In this document: in pieces, positions 27,979 through 35,824 of the stretch
Position numbering within the stretch: the first letter of the stretch is position 1
Layout: each line of letters starts with the position of its first letter
DNA from: Candidatus Symbiopectobacterium sp. NZEC151
Lineage (GTDB): Bacteria; Pseudomonadota; Gammaproteobacteria; Enterobacterales; Enterobacteriaceae
Assembly (NCBI RefSeq): GCF_025962655.1
Contig: NZ_JAGFPE010000006.1
Span: forward strand, 124,001 to 188,000
Length of the DNA: 64,000 bases
Direction: 5' to 3'
Translations under genes and position numbers: made by a program
The notes under the pieces: generated by a model
Told to the model about the DNA's origin: nothing
Database searches by the model: none
What the model saw: the letters and a program-made list of their open reading frames with translations, nothing else

Positions 27979-28800
27979 ATGAATAAAAAAATTGGTTTTA
28001 TTGGCTGCGGTAATATGGGCCGCGCCATTCTGTTAGGGTTAATTTCCAGCCAGGTTGTCTCGCCGCAGCAGATTATTGCGTACGACATCATTCCTGATAT
28101 TACCGCCGGGCTTGTCAGCCAACACGGCATTATCGCGGCAACCAGCAATGCCGACCTGGCCCTTCAGGCGGATATTATCTTCCTGGCCGTGAAACCGGAT
28201 GTGATTGATGCCGCGCTGCACGACATTGCCGCATTGCTCAACCCTAACCAGATTCTGGTCTCGATTGCCGCCGGTATCTCGCTTGATGCGATCGGTGCCG
28301 TGGTAGGCGCGGAGCGCAAAGTAGTGCGCGTCATGCCGAACACCCCCGCACTGGTGCGTGAAGCTATCTGTTCCGTGACACCCAACGCCCAGGTGACCGC
28401 CGAAGAACTGGCACAGGTCAATACGCTGATCGGCAGCATTGGCCGCTACGAACAGGTGCCGGAATACCTGATCCACGCCGTCACGGGCGTCGGCGGTTCA
28501 GCACCCGCCTTTGTGTTTATCCTGATTGAGGCGATGGCCGACGCCGCAGTTGCCGGCGGCTTGACGCGCAAACAGGCGTATCAGTTTGCCGCACAAACCG
28601 TGTTGGGCTCCGCCAAGCTGGTGCTGGAAAGCGGGCAGCATCCCGGTGTGCTGAAAGACAACGTCTGCTCCCCCGGCGGCACCACCATTGAAGGTGTCGC
28701 GGTGTTGGAAGACAAAGGTTTCCGCGCGGCCATTTATCAGGCGGTACGCGCCAGCACCTTGAAGTCCGTGCGCCTGTCGCAAGACACCAAACCGGCCTGA
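27979..28800 (+). CDS. proC: Pyrroline-5-carboxylate reductase family protein (canonical motifs)
   Basis: A 273-residue NAD(P)H-dependent reductase with a Rossmann fold (GFIGCGNMGRAI at residues 6-17) and a helical dimerisation domain. The substrate-binding signatures are intact: GVGGSAPAF (170-178) and SPGGTT (231-236), the latter with the Thr that contacts P5C. The usual reaction is P5C to L-proline. Its place between a VOC protein and a second ProC homologue, opposite a peptide importer, suggests it may serve an accessory pathway rather than housekeeping proline synthesis, so the symbol refers to the family. The ribosome site is weak. Confidence 0.85.
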   Translation: MNKKIGFIGCGNMGRAILLGLISSQVVSPQQIIAYDIIPDITAGLVSQHGIIAATSNADLALQADIIFLAVKPDVIDAALHDIAALLNPNQILVSIAAGISLDAIGAVVGAERKVVRVMPNTPALVREAICSVTPNAQVTAEELAQVNTLIGSIGRYEQVPEYLIHAVTGVGGSAPAFVFILIEAMADAAVAGGLTRKQAYQFAAQTVLGSAKLVLESGQHPGVLKDNVCSPGGTTIEGVAVLEDKGFRAAIYQAVRASTLKSVRLSQDTKPA

Positions 28801-28825
28801 TTTTCATTCGATCGAGAGAAATGCT

Positions 28826-29626
28826 ATGGCACACATTCATTTTATTGGTGCGGGACAAATGGCAGAAGCCATTATCCGCGCCGCACAGGTCAACCCGGCG
28901 CTGACTGACGCGCAATTCAGCATTGAAGATATTGATGCCGAGCGTGTCGCCACCCTGACGCACACCTACGCGTTGCCGACCCAAACGTCGGATAGCGCGT
29001 TGGCGAACGCAGATTTGGTGGTGATTGCCGTTCGCCCGCAGGATGATATTCCGGCCGTGGCGCAGCGTATTAACCAGCTTGCCTCAGCGCACAGCACGGT
29101 TATCTCCATTGTGGCCGGGGTTACGCTGGCGCAGTTGACGGCACTGTTGGGTGAAACGCGCGCCATCGCCCGCGTGATTCCGAATACTCTGACCGACACC
29201 GGCTATGGCTATAGCGGCGTGACGCTCAATCAACATGCGCAGGCTGAAAAGCTTGATGGGTTCTTCACCGCATTCGGCAAAGTGCTGTATCTGGAGGAGC
29301 GTCTGATCGATGTCTTCACCGGCTTTGGCGTGGCGGGACCGAACTATATTTACTACTTTATCGAATCGCTGACCGATGCCGGTGTGCTGGCAGGGTTGCC
29401 GCGCCCGCTGGCAACCAAGGTGGTGCAGGAAAATCTGCTGGGCGCAGTAGAAATGCTACGTTTAAGCGGAAAACACCCACGCCAACTGCTGGATATCAAC
29501 AATTCGCCCGCAGGCGTCGGCATGCACGGCTTGTATGAACTGAATAACAGCGATTTTGCTGCCGGGCTGCAACGCAGCGTACTGGCGGCCGTGAAACGTA
29601 CCACCGCGCTGGCGAATTCACGCTAA
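28826..29626 (+). CDS. Divergent ProC-like reductase lacking P5C-binding signatures
   Basis: A 266-residue paralogue of the preceding gene. The Rossmann motif is kept (FIGAGQMAEAI at residues 6-16) and the second-domain helices align, but two substrate motifs are altered: GVAGPNY at 168-174 replaces the usual GSGPAY, and SPAGVG at 227-232 replaces SPGGTT, removing the Thr pair. This points to a different imine substrate or a non-catalytic partner of the upstream ProC. The gene starts 26 bp after proC, following GAGAGAAATGCT, so both are co-transcribed. No truncation or frameshift is seen. Confidence 0.82.
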   Translation: MAHIHFIGAGQMAEAIIRAAQVNPALTDAQFSIEDIDAERVATLTHTYALPTQTSDSALANADLVVIAVRPQDDIPAVAQRINQLASAHSTVISIVAGVTLAQLTALLGETRAIARVIPNTLTDTGYGYSGVTLNQHAQAEKLDGFFTAFGKVLYLEERLIDVFTGFGVAGPNYIYYFIESLTDAGVLAGLPRPLATKVVQENLLGAVEMLRLSGKHPRQLLDINNSPAGVGMHGLYELNNSDFAAGLQRSVLAAVKRTTALANSR

Positions 29627-29665
29627 ACGTCAGGCTGCCAGGGTCTGGTTAGGTGGTTCGCTCTA

Positions 29666-29704
29666 CGTTGGGCTGTATGCACGAACGCCTCGCGCAGCCC
29701 AACG
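29666..29704 (+). terminator. Hairpin after the ProC-like gene
   Basis: CGTTGGGCTG (29666-29675) pairs perfectly with CAGCCCAACG (29695-29704), about 40 bp beyond the ProC-like stop. There is no T-run, so it could be a Rho-linked or stabilising structure. Confidence 0.4.
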
Positions 29705-29808
29705 ACCACTTGTTGCGCAGGTAACTACTCTCGTAATCCCCTCCCTGACAGACACGTAAAGTCGCCACTGACAGTGGTACTAAAAGCTGGAGGGGCTGCA
29801 TTATGAAT

Positions 29809-29837
29809 GATAAAAAAAAGCCCACATTGTGGGCTTT
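29809..29837 (-). terminator. Intrinsic terminator of hicAB
   Basis: The stem AAAGCCCAC / GTGGGCTTT (29817-29837, loop ATT on the plus strand) is followed on the minus strand by a run of eight T including the stem end, then ATC. It starts 27 bp after the hicB stop. Confidence 0.85.
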
Positions 29838-29863
29838 AATGATTCGAGTAAGGGAATGTTATT

Positions 29864-30271
29864 TTAAGAATGCTTCAATAATTCACGTCGGGCCAACTCA
29901 GCGATAAATCCGCTGCGGCTGGAAAACTCACCGTTACTGCTAACATAATCATCAATGCGTTTTAAAAGATTTTGCGGCAAAGTAATGTTCAACTTTATTG
30001 CTTTACCTTCATATTTAGTGGTATCGATATCAACGAAACCCCATATGCCACCCTGGCAATCTTCATCATCTTTGTAATCGTTGATATTTTTGGCGCTCGG
30101 CACTTCCCGACCTTTCTCACTTTGATATTCCAGATACGCATCAATGGCAACATGAGCTTCGGCGATCGCCTCGTCGATAGTGTCACCAGCGAAATAACAT
30201 CCCACCACGTCCGGTACAAACCCGGAGTATGTGCCGCTATCGGCCTGGTGTAAGTAAACTGGATATTTCAT
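29864..30271 (-). CDS. hicB: HicB antitoxin
   Basis: A 135-residue antitoxin. The N-terminal partial RNase-H-like HicB fold reads YPVYLHQADSGTYSGFVPDV and GDTIDEAIAEAHVAIDAYLE (residues 3-51). The C-terminal ribbon-helix-helix DNA-binding part reads LNITLPQNLLKRIDDYVSSN (about 97-116). It sequesters HicA and represses the operon through the palindrome upstream of hicA. It follows hicA after 51 bp in the same direction. Confidence 0.93.
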   Translation of the reverse strand: MKYPVYLHQADSGTYSGFVPDVVGCYFAGDTIDEAIAEAHVAIDAYLEYQSEKGREVPSAKNINDYKDDEDCQGGIWGFVDIDTTKYEGKAIKLNITLPQNLLKRIDDYVSSNGEFSSRSGFIAELARRELLKHS

Positions 30272-30322
30272 ACGCGATTTCCTCTCTTAAAAAGCAGCGT
30301 GCGTCGCACGCTACTGTACAAC

Positions 30323-30505
30323 TTATTTTTCGCCCAACTGCTTTAGGATTTTGTGCAACGTACCCGTCGCTAAATCCTTAGTCGGATGAGGCACCACTAT
30401 CGGCTCTTGTTCACCTTCTTTTTCAAAGAGGTGATGTGAGCCTCGTGTGCGGACGTGTACCCAACCGGCCTTTTTCAACTTCTTTATGAGTTCTTCACTT
30501 TTCAT
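30323..30505 (-). CDS. hicA: HicA mRNA interferase toxin
   Basis: A 60-residue double-stranded-RNA-binding-fold toxin. The catalytic His is in RTRGSHHLFEKEG (His24 or His25), followed by the conserved VVPHPTKDLATGTLHKILKQ tail. It cleaves mRNA and tmRNA when HicB is lost. The toxin-first order is standard for hicAB. The promoter and operator lie immediately upstream at 30529-30589. Confidence 0.94.
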   Translation of the reverse strand: MKSEELIKKLKKAGWVHVRTRGSHHLFEKEGEQEPIVVPHPTKDLATGTLHKILKQLGEK

Positions 30506-30528
30506 CCATTCCCCTTTGTTATCGAATC

Positions 30529-30589
30529 GTGGGTATCATACCCACCAGAACAGGAAGGCGTCAAGTTTTTGGTGGGTATAGTGGGTATA
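30529..30589 (-). promoter_or_regulatory. hicAB promoter with embedded HicB operator
   Basis: On the minus strand, TTGACG (30559-30564) and TATGAT (30535-30540) are separated by 18 bp, a good sigma-70 promoter. The -10 box lies inside a perfect palindrome, GTGGGTAT-c-ATACCCAC (30529-30545). Two further direct half-sites, GTGGGTATA, are at 30572-30580 and 30581-30589, upstream of the -35. This fits HicB autorepression. Confidence 0.8.
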
Positions 30590-30789
30590 AAAAGCAAGGC
30601 GGATTGTAGGATAAATTGTCTGAAACAGGCCGCAGTTAACATACTGCACGCATACCGTGCGCAATGTGCTCGACCAGCACGAAAATACCTTGCCTGCGCC
30701 AAGCCATGGATGGTAAGAAAAATAACGTCACTCCCCCCTAAACCCCGCCAACGGGGAATAGTCGTATTGGATTAACACCAGGATTCACC

Positions 30790-32043
30790 ATGGCTTTGTT
30801 TGCCTCACCGGGCGCAGACTCTTTGCTGCGTCAACGTTCTTTCGTTGCATTTTGGCTGGCCCGCACCGCGTCTATGTTTGGTTTTCAGATGCTCAACATC
30901 GTAGTGAGCTGGCAAATCTACTCTGTCACTGGCCGCGCGTTCGATCTGGGCCTGATTGGTCTGGCGCAGTTTTTACCCTCCGTGCTGCTGGCGCTGCCCG
31001 CCGGGCATATTGCCGATCAGTTTGACCGTCGACGTATCGTGTTAATCGGCCAGTTCGTGGAGTGGTTCGCCATCGCGCTGTTGGCGATACTGGCTTTTAC
31101 CCAGCCGCCCGATGAGTTAACCATTCTTGGGCTGGTGCTGCTCATTGCCATCGCCAAAACCCTGGAAGCCCCGGCAATGCTTTCCATGCTGCCTGCATTG
31201 GTGCCCCCCAACATGCTGGCGCGCGCCATGGCGGCAAACTCGGCTGCCGGACAAGCCGCGATGATGGTCGGCCCGGCGCTGGGCGGACTGCTGTACGTGG
31301 CGGGCGCAGGCACCGTATATCTCGCCGCCGCGCTGCTGTATCTGATCTCCATGTTGATGGTCAGCCGACTGCGCTATGTGCAAGAACCTGTGCGGCGCGT
31401 ACCGGCCAGTTTCGCCACACTGTTTGCTGGCGTGCGCTTTATCCGTGCCCGACCTGATGTGTTGGGCGTGATTTCTCTCGATCTGTTTGCCGTATTGCTG
31501 GGCGGGGCGACGGCGCTGTTGCCCATCTTTGCCAAGGATATCCTGCACACCGGTCCGTGGGGATTGGGGCTGCTGCGCGGCGCACCCGCCGTTGGGGCGC
31601 TGCTGATGGGCTTTTGGCTCACCCGCCATGCGATGGAACGTAACGTAGGCAAGATTATGTTCGCCTCCGTGGCTGGTTTTGGTGTCGCAACGCTGGTTTT
31701 TGCCCTGTCCACTCAACTGTGGCTGTCGTTACTGGCGCTGTTTGCCCTCGGGGCATTTGATATGGTGAGCATGGTGATTCGCGCCTCACTGGTGCAGCTT
31801 GATACCCCAGACGACATGCGTGGTCGCGTGAGTGCGGTCAATTCCATTTTTATCAATACGTCGAATCAACTGGGCGAGTTTGAATCCGGTCTGCTGGCGG
31901 CGTGGTTGGGTGCGGTGCCCGCAGCGGCGCTTGGCGGCATTGGCACGCTGTTGGTGGTGGCACTGTGGATGAAATGGTTCCCGTCACTGCGCCAGCGTCA
32001 GCGCTTGCATAACGAACCTGCGCAGGAGGCCAGTGCGGCCTAG
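30790..32043 (+). CDS. MFS transporter (MFS_3/EntS-like exporter family)
   Basis: A 417-residue inner-membrane protein with about twelve helices. The cytoplasmic loop DQFDRRRIVLIG near residues 77-88 is the MFS motif-A equivalent, typical of the DHA3/EntS exporter group, whose members include siderophore and macrolide exporters. The substrate cannot be inferred. The ATG follows a weak AGGATTCACC site. It is monocistronic, convergent with yjiA and separated from it by a bidirectional-looking hairpin. Confidence 0.88.
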   Translation: MALFASPGADSLLRQRSFVAFWLARTASMFGFQMLNIVVSWQIYSVTGRAFDLGLIGLAQFLPSVLLALPAGHIADQFDRRRIVLIGQFVEWFAIALLAILAFTQPPDELTILGLVLLIAIAKTLEAPAMLSMLPALVPPNMLARAMAANSAAGQAAMMVGPALGGLLYVAGAGTVYLAAALLYLISMLMVSRLRYVQEPVRRVPASFATLFAGVRFIRARPDVLGVISLDLFAVLLGGATALLPIFAKDILHTGPWGLGLLRGAPAVGALLMGFWLTRHAMERNVGKIMFASVAGFGVATLVFALSTQLWLSLLALFALGAFDMVSMVIRASLVQLDTPDDMRGRVSAVNSIFINTSNQLGEFESGLLAAWLGAVPAAALGGIGTLLVVALWMKWFPSLRQRQRLHNEPAQEASAA

Positions 32044-32051
32044 CGTATTGA

Positions 32052-32086
32052 ACACCCGCCTCTCGCAATCAGTGGGGAGGCGGTGT
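32052..32086. terminator. Convergent hairpin between MFS gene and yjiA
   Basis: ACACC-c-GCCTC (32052-32062) pairs with GAGGC-GGTGT (32077-32086) with one bulge, in the 55-bp space between convergent stops. No strong T-run appears on either side. Confidence 0.45.
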
Positions 32087-32098
32087 GTTGGTGATAAG

Positions 32099-33058
32099 TC
32101 ACATCAGACGGGCAAAGCCGTCACGAATTTCCTGCTCGGGCAATTCCAGCCCGATAAAGACCATGATGCAACCGCGCGTTTCTTCCGGCAGCCACTCTCG
32201 GTCCCAATCCGCGCTGTACAGGCGCTGCACGCCCTGAAACAGCAGACGGCGATCGTCACCGTTGATGGCGAGAACGCCTTTGTAACGCAGCAGGTTATCG
32301 GCATATTTGAGCAAAAAGCCTTCCATCGCATCCGATAACGCCGCAAAATCCACCGCGTGATCCAGTTCCACCACGATAGACTCCACGTTGTTCTGCTGTG
32401 GTGCCACGAAACGGAACAGCGGCGCTTTCACCGTCAGTGTGTCGTTAAGCATAAAGCCATCGACGTTGAACAACAGGCTGAGATCGATCTCGCCGTTGAC
32501 CACGGTATAAATCGGCGCGCGCGCATTGATACGCTGCAAGCGCTGTAGCAGGGCGTCATCCTGACCTGCCACGTCGGTTTTGGTCAGCAAGATGCGATCG
32601 GCGTAACCAATTTGCGATTGGGCGATAGTGAACTGATCGAGCTGTTGCTGCGCGTGCACCGCATCCACCAGCGTGATGATGCCGTCCAGCATAAAGCGTT
32701 CGCAAATCAGCTCATTGGAGAAGAAGGTTTGGGCAATCGGGCCGGGGTCGGCCATGCCAGTGCACTCAATCACCACGTGATCGAAATCCAGTGCGCCTTT
32801 ATCGATACCGTCCACCAGATCGAGCAGCGCATCCGCCAACTCATTGGCGCGGGTGCAGCAGATACAACCGTTGCTGAGCGTGGTAATGGTGCTGGCACGT
32901 TCGCCAATCAGCGCATCATCAATCGGCACCTCGCCGAACTCATTCTCAATAACGGCAATTTTATAACCATGGTCGGCATTGAGAATATGCCGGAGTAGCG
33001 TGGTTTTGCCTGCCCCAAGAAACCCGGACAGAATGGTGACATGAATCGGCTGCGTCAT
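32099..33058 (-). CDS. yjiA: COG0523-family GTPase / metal chaperone YjiA
   Basis: A 319-residue G3E GTPase with Walker A GFLGAGKTTLLRH (residues 12-24), the CICC metal-binding motif (about 64-67, NGCICC), Walker-like ECTGMADPG and the TKTD guanine motif. The C-terminal CobW domain follows. It binds zinc, nickel or cobalt; the client is unknown. It is the third gene of btsT-yjiX-yjiA, 45 bp after yjiX, the same arrangement as in E. coli. Confidence 0.93.
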   Translation of the reverse strand: MTQPIHVTILSGFLGAGKTTLLRHILNADHGYKIAVIENEFGEVPIDDALIGERASTITTLSNGCICCTRANELADALLDLVDGIDKGALDFDHVVIECTGMADPGPIAQTFFSNELICERFMLDGIITLVDAVHAQQQLDQFTIAQSQIGYADRILLTKTDVAGQDDALLQRLQRINARAPIYTVVNGEIDLSLLFNVDGFMLNDTLTVKAPLFRFVAPQQNNVESIVVELDHAVDFAALSDAMEGFLLKYADNLLRYKGVLAINGDDRRLLFQGVQRLYSADWDREWLPEETRGCIMVFIGLELPEQEIRDGFARLM

Positions 33059-33103
33059 CGCGGCTCCTGATAATAATGCGTTTTCTTCCTGTGCTGGACG
33101 AGG

Positions 33104-33307
33104 TTAACAGCAGCGCATGCCGCCTTTGCCGTCGCCGCCGTAGCGAGCTTGCTGCCGCTCACGGAAGAACTCTTCGTAGGTCATCGGTGGTTGATCGGGA
33201 TGGTTGGTCTGCATGTGCTGAACATAGGTTTCATAGTCCGGAATCCCAATCAGCATGCGCGCTGCCTGTCCCAAATACTTTCCCGCTTTGCCAAGGTTGC
33301 CAAACAT
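33104..33307 (-). CDS. yjiX: YbdD/YjiX-family small protein
   Basis: A 67-residue member of the DUF466 family that always accompanies CstA-type transporters. The conserved core [20 protein letters not shown] (residues 21-40) is followed by [15 protein letters not shown] and a Cys-Cys C-terminus (GGMRCC). It may assist the transporter or bind metal through the CC tail. The ribosome site is AGGAGACC. An intrinsic terminator lies directly upstream, so expression depends on read-through from btsT or a local promoter. Confidence 0.92.
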   Translation of the reverse strand: MFGNLGKAGKYLGQAARMLIGIPDYETYVQHMQTNHPDQPPMTYEEFFRERQQARYGGDGKGGMRCC

Positions 33308-33326
33308 AGCTGGTCTCCTAAAAAAA

Positions 33327-33354
33327 CTACCCCGTATATATCTTATACGGGGTA
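33327..33354 (-). terminator. Internal intrinsic terminator between btsT and yjiX
   Basis: A perfect 11-bp stem TACCCCGTATA / TATACGGGGTA (33328-33354, 5-nt loop) followed on the minus strand by GTTTTTTT, and then at once by the AGGAGACC ribosome site of yjiX. A second hairpin without T-run, TCCCGCCGC / GCGGCGGGA (33372-33394), lies closer to the btsT stop. It probably attenuates yjiX-yjiA relative to btsT. Confidence 0.82.
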
Positions 33355-33403
33355 TGGCGACTCGTCATCTTTCCCGCCGCAATCTGCGGCGGGAATCAGC
33401 CTA

Positions 33404-35557
33404 TCAGTGACCGTTAGAGATCTTCACGCCGCCTGCCGGAACCGGGATATAATCGGTTTCGCCATCGGTACGCTTATCTTCCTGACGCGCTTCAATCGCC
33501 ACTTTCACACCGTAGGCAATGATGCTGTACACCACGAACAGGAACAGGATGCTCAGGCCCGCGTTGGTGTAGTTGTTGATAACGATGTGGTTCATGTTGG
33601 CAATCTGCTGTGCACTCAGGTCAGCACCGCCCTCGGCAATCTTCTGTTTAAACATGTTAGCCATGTAGAAGAAGCCTTCCAACTGCGGGTTGTCGCTGAA
33701 CAGTTTCAGGCCCAGCGCCCAAGTGGTGCAGATCAGCAGCCACACAGCAGGCACCACGGTGACCCAAATGTACTGGGTGCGTTTCATCTTGATCAGCACT
33801 ACCGTACCCAGCACCAGCGCCACAGCGGCCAGCATCTGGTTAGAGATACCGAACAGCGGCCACAGGCTCTTCACGCCGCCCAGCGGATCGACCACGCCTT
33901 GATACAGCAGGTAGCCCCACAGACCCACGCAACCTGCGGTACCGATGATACCCGCCACCAGTGAATCGGTTTTCTTCAGGAACGGTACGAAGTTACCCAA
34001 CAGGTCTTGCAGCATGAAGCGGCCAGAACGGGTGCCTGCGTCCAACGCGGTCAGGATAAACAGCGCTTCGAACAGGATACCGAAGTGATACCAGAAGCCC
34101 ATGTTGGCACCAGGAATAATCTGGTGGAACACGTGCGCAATACCCACGGCCAGCGTCGGCGCACCGCCTGCGCGGTTCAGAATCGACGGTTCGCCGATGT
34201 CTTTCGCCGTTTGCATGATCTGCTCAGGAGAGATAACGAAGCCCCAGGAGCTAACGGTCGCTGCCGCGTGCGCAGAGACGTCTTGCAACTGCGCCATGAT
34301 CATCGGCGCATCTGCCGTACCCAACTGGTGCAGGTTCGGCATGGTGATGCCCAACGCCGCCGGCGGGGTGTTCATGGCAAAGTAGAGGCCCGGCTCAATG
34401 ATGGACGCTGCCACCAGTGCCATCACCGCCACAAAGGATTCCATCAGCATTGCGCCGTAACCGATAAAGCGCGCGTCGTTTTCATTCGCCAGCAGTTTCG
34501 GTGTAGTACCGGAAGCAATCAGGGCATGGAAACCAGACACCGCACCACAGGCGATGGTGATGAACAGGAACGGGAACAGGGTGCCTTTCCATACCGGACC
34601 GGTGCCGTCAACGAACTGCGTCACCGCAGGCATTTTCAGATCCGGGTTCAGGATCACGATACCGATAGCCAGACCAACGATAACGCCGATTTTCAGGAAC
34701 GTTGCCAGGTAGTCGCGCGGTGCCAGAATCAACCATACTGGCAGCAGAGCGGAAACAAAGGCATAACCCACCAGGGTAAAGGTAATGGTGGTGTCTTTAA
34801 AGGTCAGCGCCGGGCCCCAGTACGGGTCGTGAGCTACCACGCCGCCAAACCAGATAGCCATCACCAGCAGCACGATACCGATAACGGACACTTCCGCTAC
34901 GCGGCCTGGGCGCAGGTAGCGCATATAGATACCCATAAACAGCGCGATCGGCACCGTAGAACATACGGTGAACACGCCCCACGGGCTTTCTGCCAGCGCT
35001 TTCACCACGATCAGCGCCAACACCGCCAGGATGATGATCATGATCAGGAAGCAACCGAACAGCGCGATGGTGCCCGGAACCGGGCCCAGCTCTTTCTTGA
35101 CGATTTCACCCAGCGATGCACCGTTACGACGAACGGAGAGGAACAGCACCATGAAATCCTGCACGGCACCGGCCAGCACCACACCCGCCAGCAGCCACAG
35201 CGTGCCCGGCAGGTAGCCGACCTGCGCTGCCAGCACCGGCCCTACCAGCGGACCTGCGCCTGCGATAGCCGCAAAGTGGTGACCGAACAGCACGTTGCGG
35301 TTGGTAGGCACATAGTTCAGGCCATCGTTGTTAACCACCGCTGGCGTAGCGCGGCTCGGGTCCAACTGCATGACTTTCTGTGCGATATAGAGACTGTAGT
35401 AGCGGTAAGCCACCAGATAGACGGACACGGAAGCGACGATAATCCACAGTGCGCTCACGTGTTCGCCACGGCGCAATGCAACCACGCCAAGGCAAGATGC
35501 CCCGATGACGGCAAGCATCACCCAGGGAATGTGTTTGAGTATGGTACTGCTTTTCAT
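33404..35557 (-). CDS. btsT: Pyruvate/H+ symporter BtsT (CstA family)
   Basis: A 717-residue inner-membrane transporter with many hydrophobic helices. CstA family features are clear: DPSRATPAVVNNDGLNYVPT near residues 62-81, FGHHFAAIAGAGPLVGPVLA near 88-107, and GTTPKLLANENDARFIGYGA in the central region. E. coli BtsT (YjiY, 716 residues) imports pyruvate and is induced by the BtsSR two-component system. The ATG at 35557 follows GAAGGATGTCTT; an upstream in-frame start would add six residues without support. BtsT is favoured over CstA because yjiX and yjiA follow. Confidence 0.92.
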   Translation of the reverse strand: MKSSTILKHIPWVMLAVIGASCLGVVALRRGEHVSALWIIVASVSVYLVAYRYYSLYIAQKVMQLDPSRATPAVVNNDGLNYVPTNRNVLFGHHFAAIAGAGPLVGPVLAAQVGYLPGTLWLLAGVVLAGAVQDFMVLFLSVRRNGASLGEIVKKELGPVPGTIALFGCFLIMIIILAVLALIVVKALAESPWGVFTVCSTVPIALFMGIYMRYLRPGRVAEVSVIGIVLLVMAIWFGGVVAHDPYWGPALTFKDTTITFTLVGYAFVSALLPVWLILAPRDYLATFLKIGVIVGLAIGIVILNPDLKMPAVTQFVDGTGPVWKGTLFPFLFITIACGAVSGFHALIASGTTPKLLANENDARFIGYGAMLMESFVAVMALVAASIIEPGLYFAMNTPPAALGITMPNLHQLGTADAPMIMAQLQDVSAHAAATVSSWGFVISPEQIMQTAKDIGEPSILNRAGGAPTLAVGIAHVFHQIIPGANMGFWYHFGILFEALFILTALDAGTRSGRFMLQDLLGNFVPFLKKTDSLVAGIIGTAGCVGLWGYLLYQGVVDPLGGVKSLWPLFGISNQMLAAVALVLGTVVLIKMKRTQYIWVTVVPAVWLLICTTWALGLKLFSDNPQLEGFFYMANMFKQKIAEGGADLSAQQIANMNHIVINNYTNAGLSILFLFVVYSIIAYGVKVAIEARQEDKRTDGETDYIPVPAGGVKISNGH

Positions 35558-35824
35558 AAGACATCCTTCAGGCAAATTAAGTCTTAATGGTCTGTTTTTT
35601 AATCTTTATCGAACAATATCGAGCATCCACCACGCCGTTGGCGTCCGTGTTGGACAAGGCAGGAATTGTTGACTGTGTGGGGTGTGGTGATGGCGCGACG
35701 ATACGGTAATGCGAGCGAGCGCGCAGAACCAATTTGTATCGACGGTGGCATAGCGTATTAAGCGGTTAGAATTACACGCTAAGCGGTTGGGGAGAAAAAC
35801 AGCGTCAGGCACGCAGCGTCACAT
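35558..35824. other. btsT upstream region
   Basis: About 270 bp between the upstream minus-strand gene stop (35825) and btsT, presumably holding the btsT promoter. A perfect odd palindrome ATTAAG-t-CTTAAT lies at 35576-35588, just upstream of the ribosome site, and could be a regulator site. Nothing else is recognisable. Confidence 0.4.

Noticed and set aside
34007-35587. Long plus-strand open frame of about 526 codons
   Set aside because: It is antisense to btsT, rich in His, Gln and Arg with no domain pattern, and exists only because of GC-skewed third positions in btsT.
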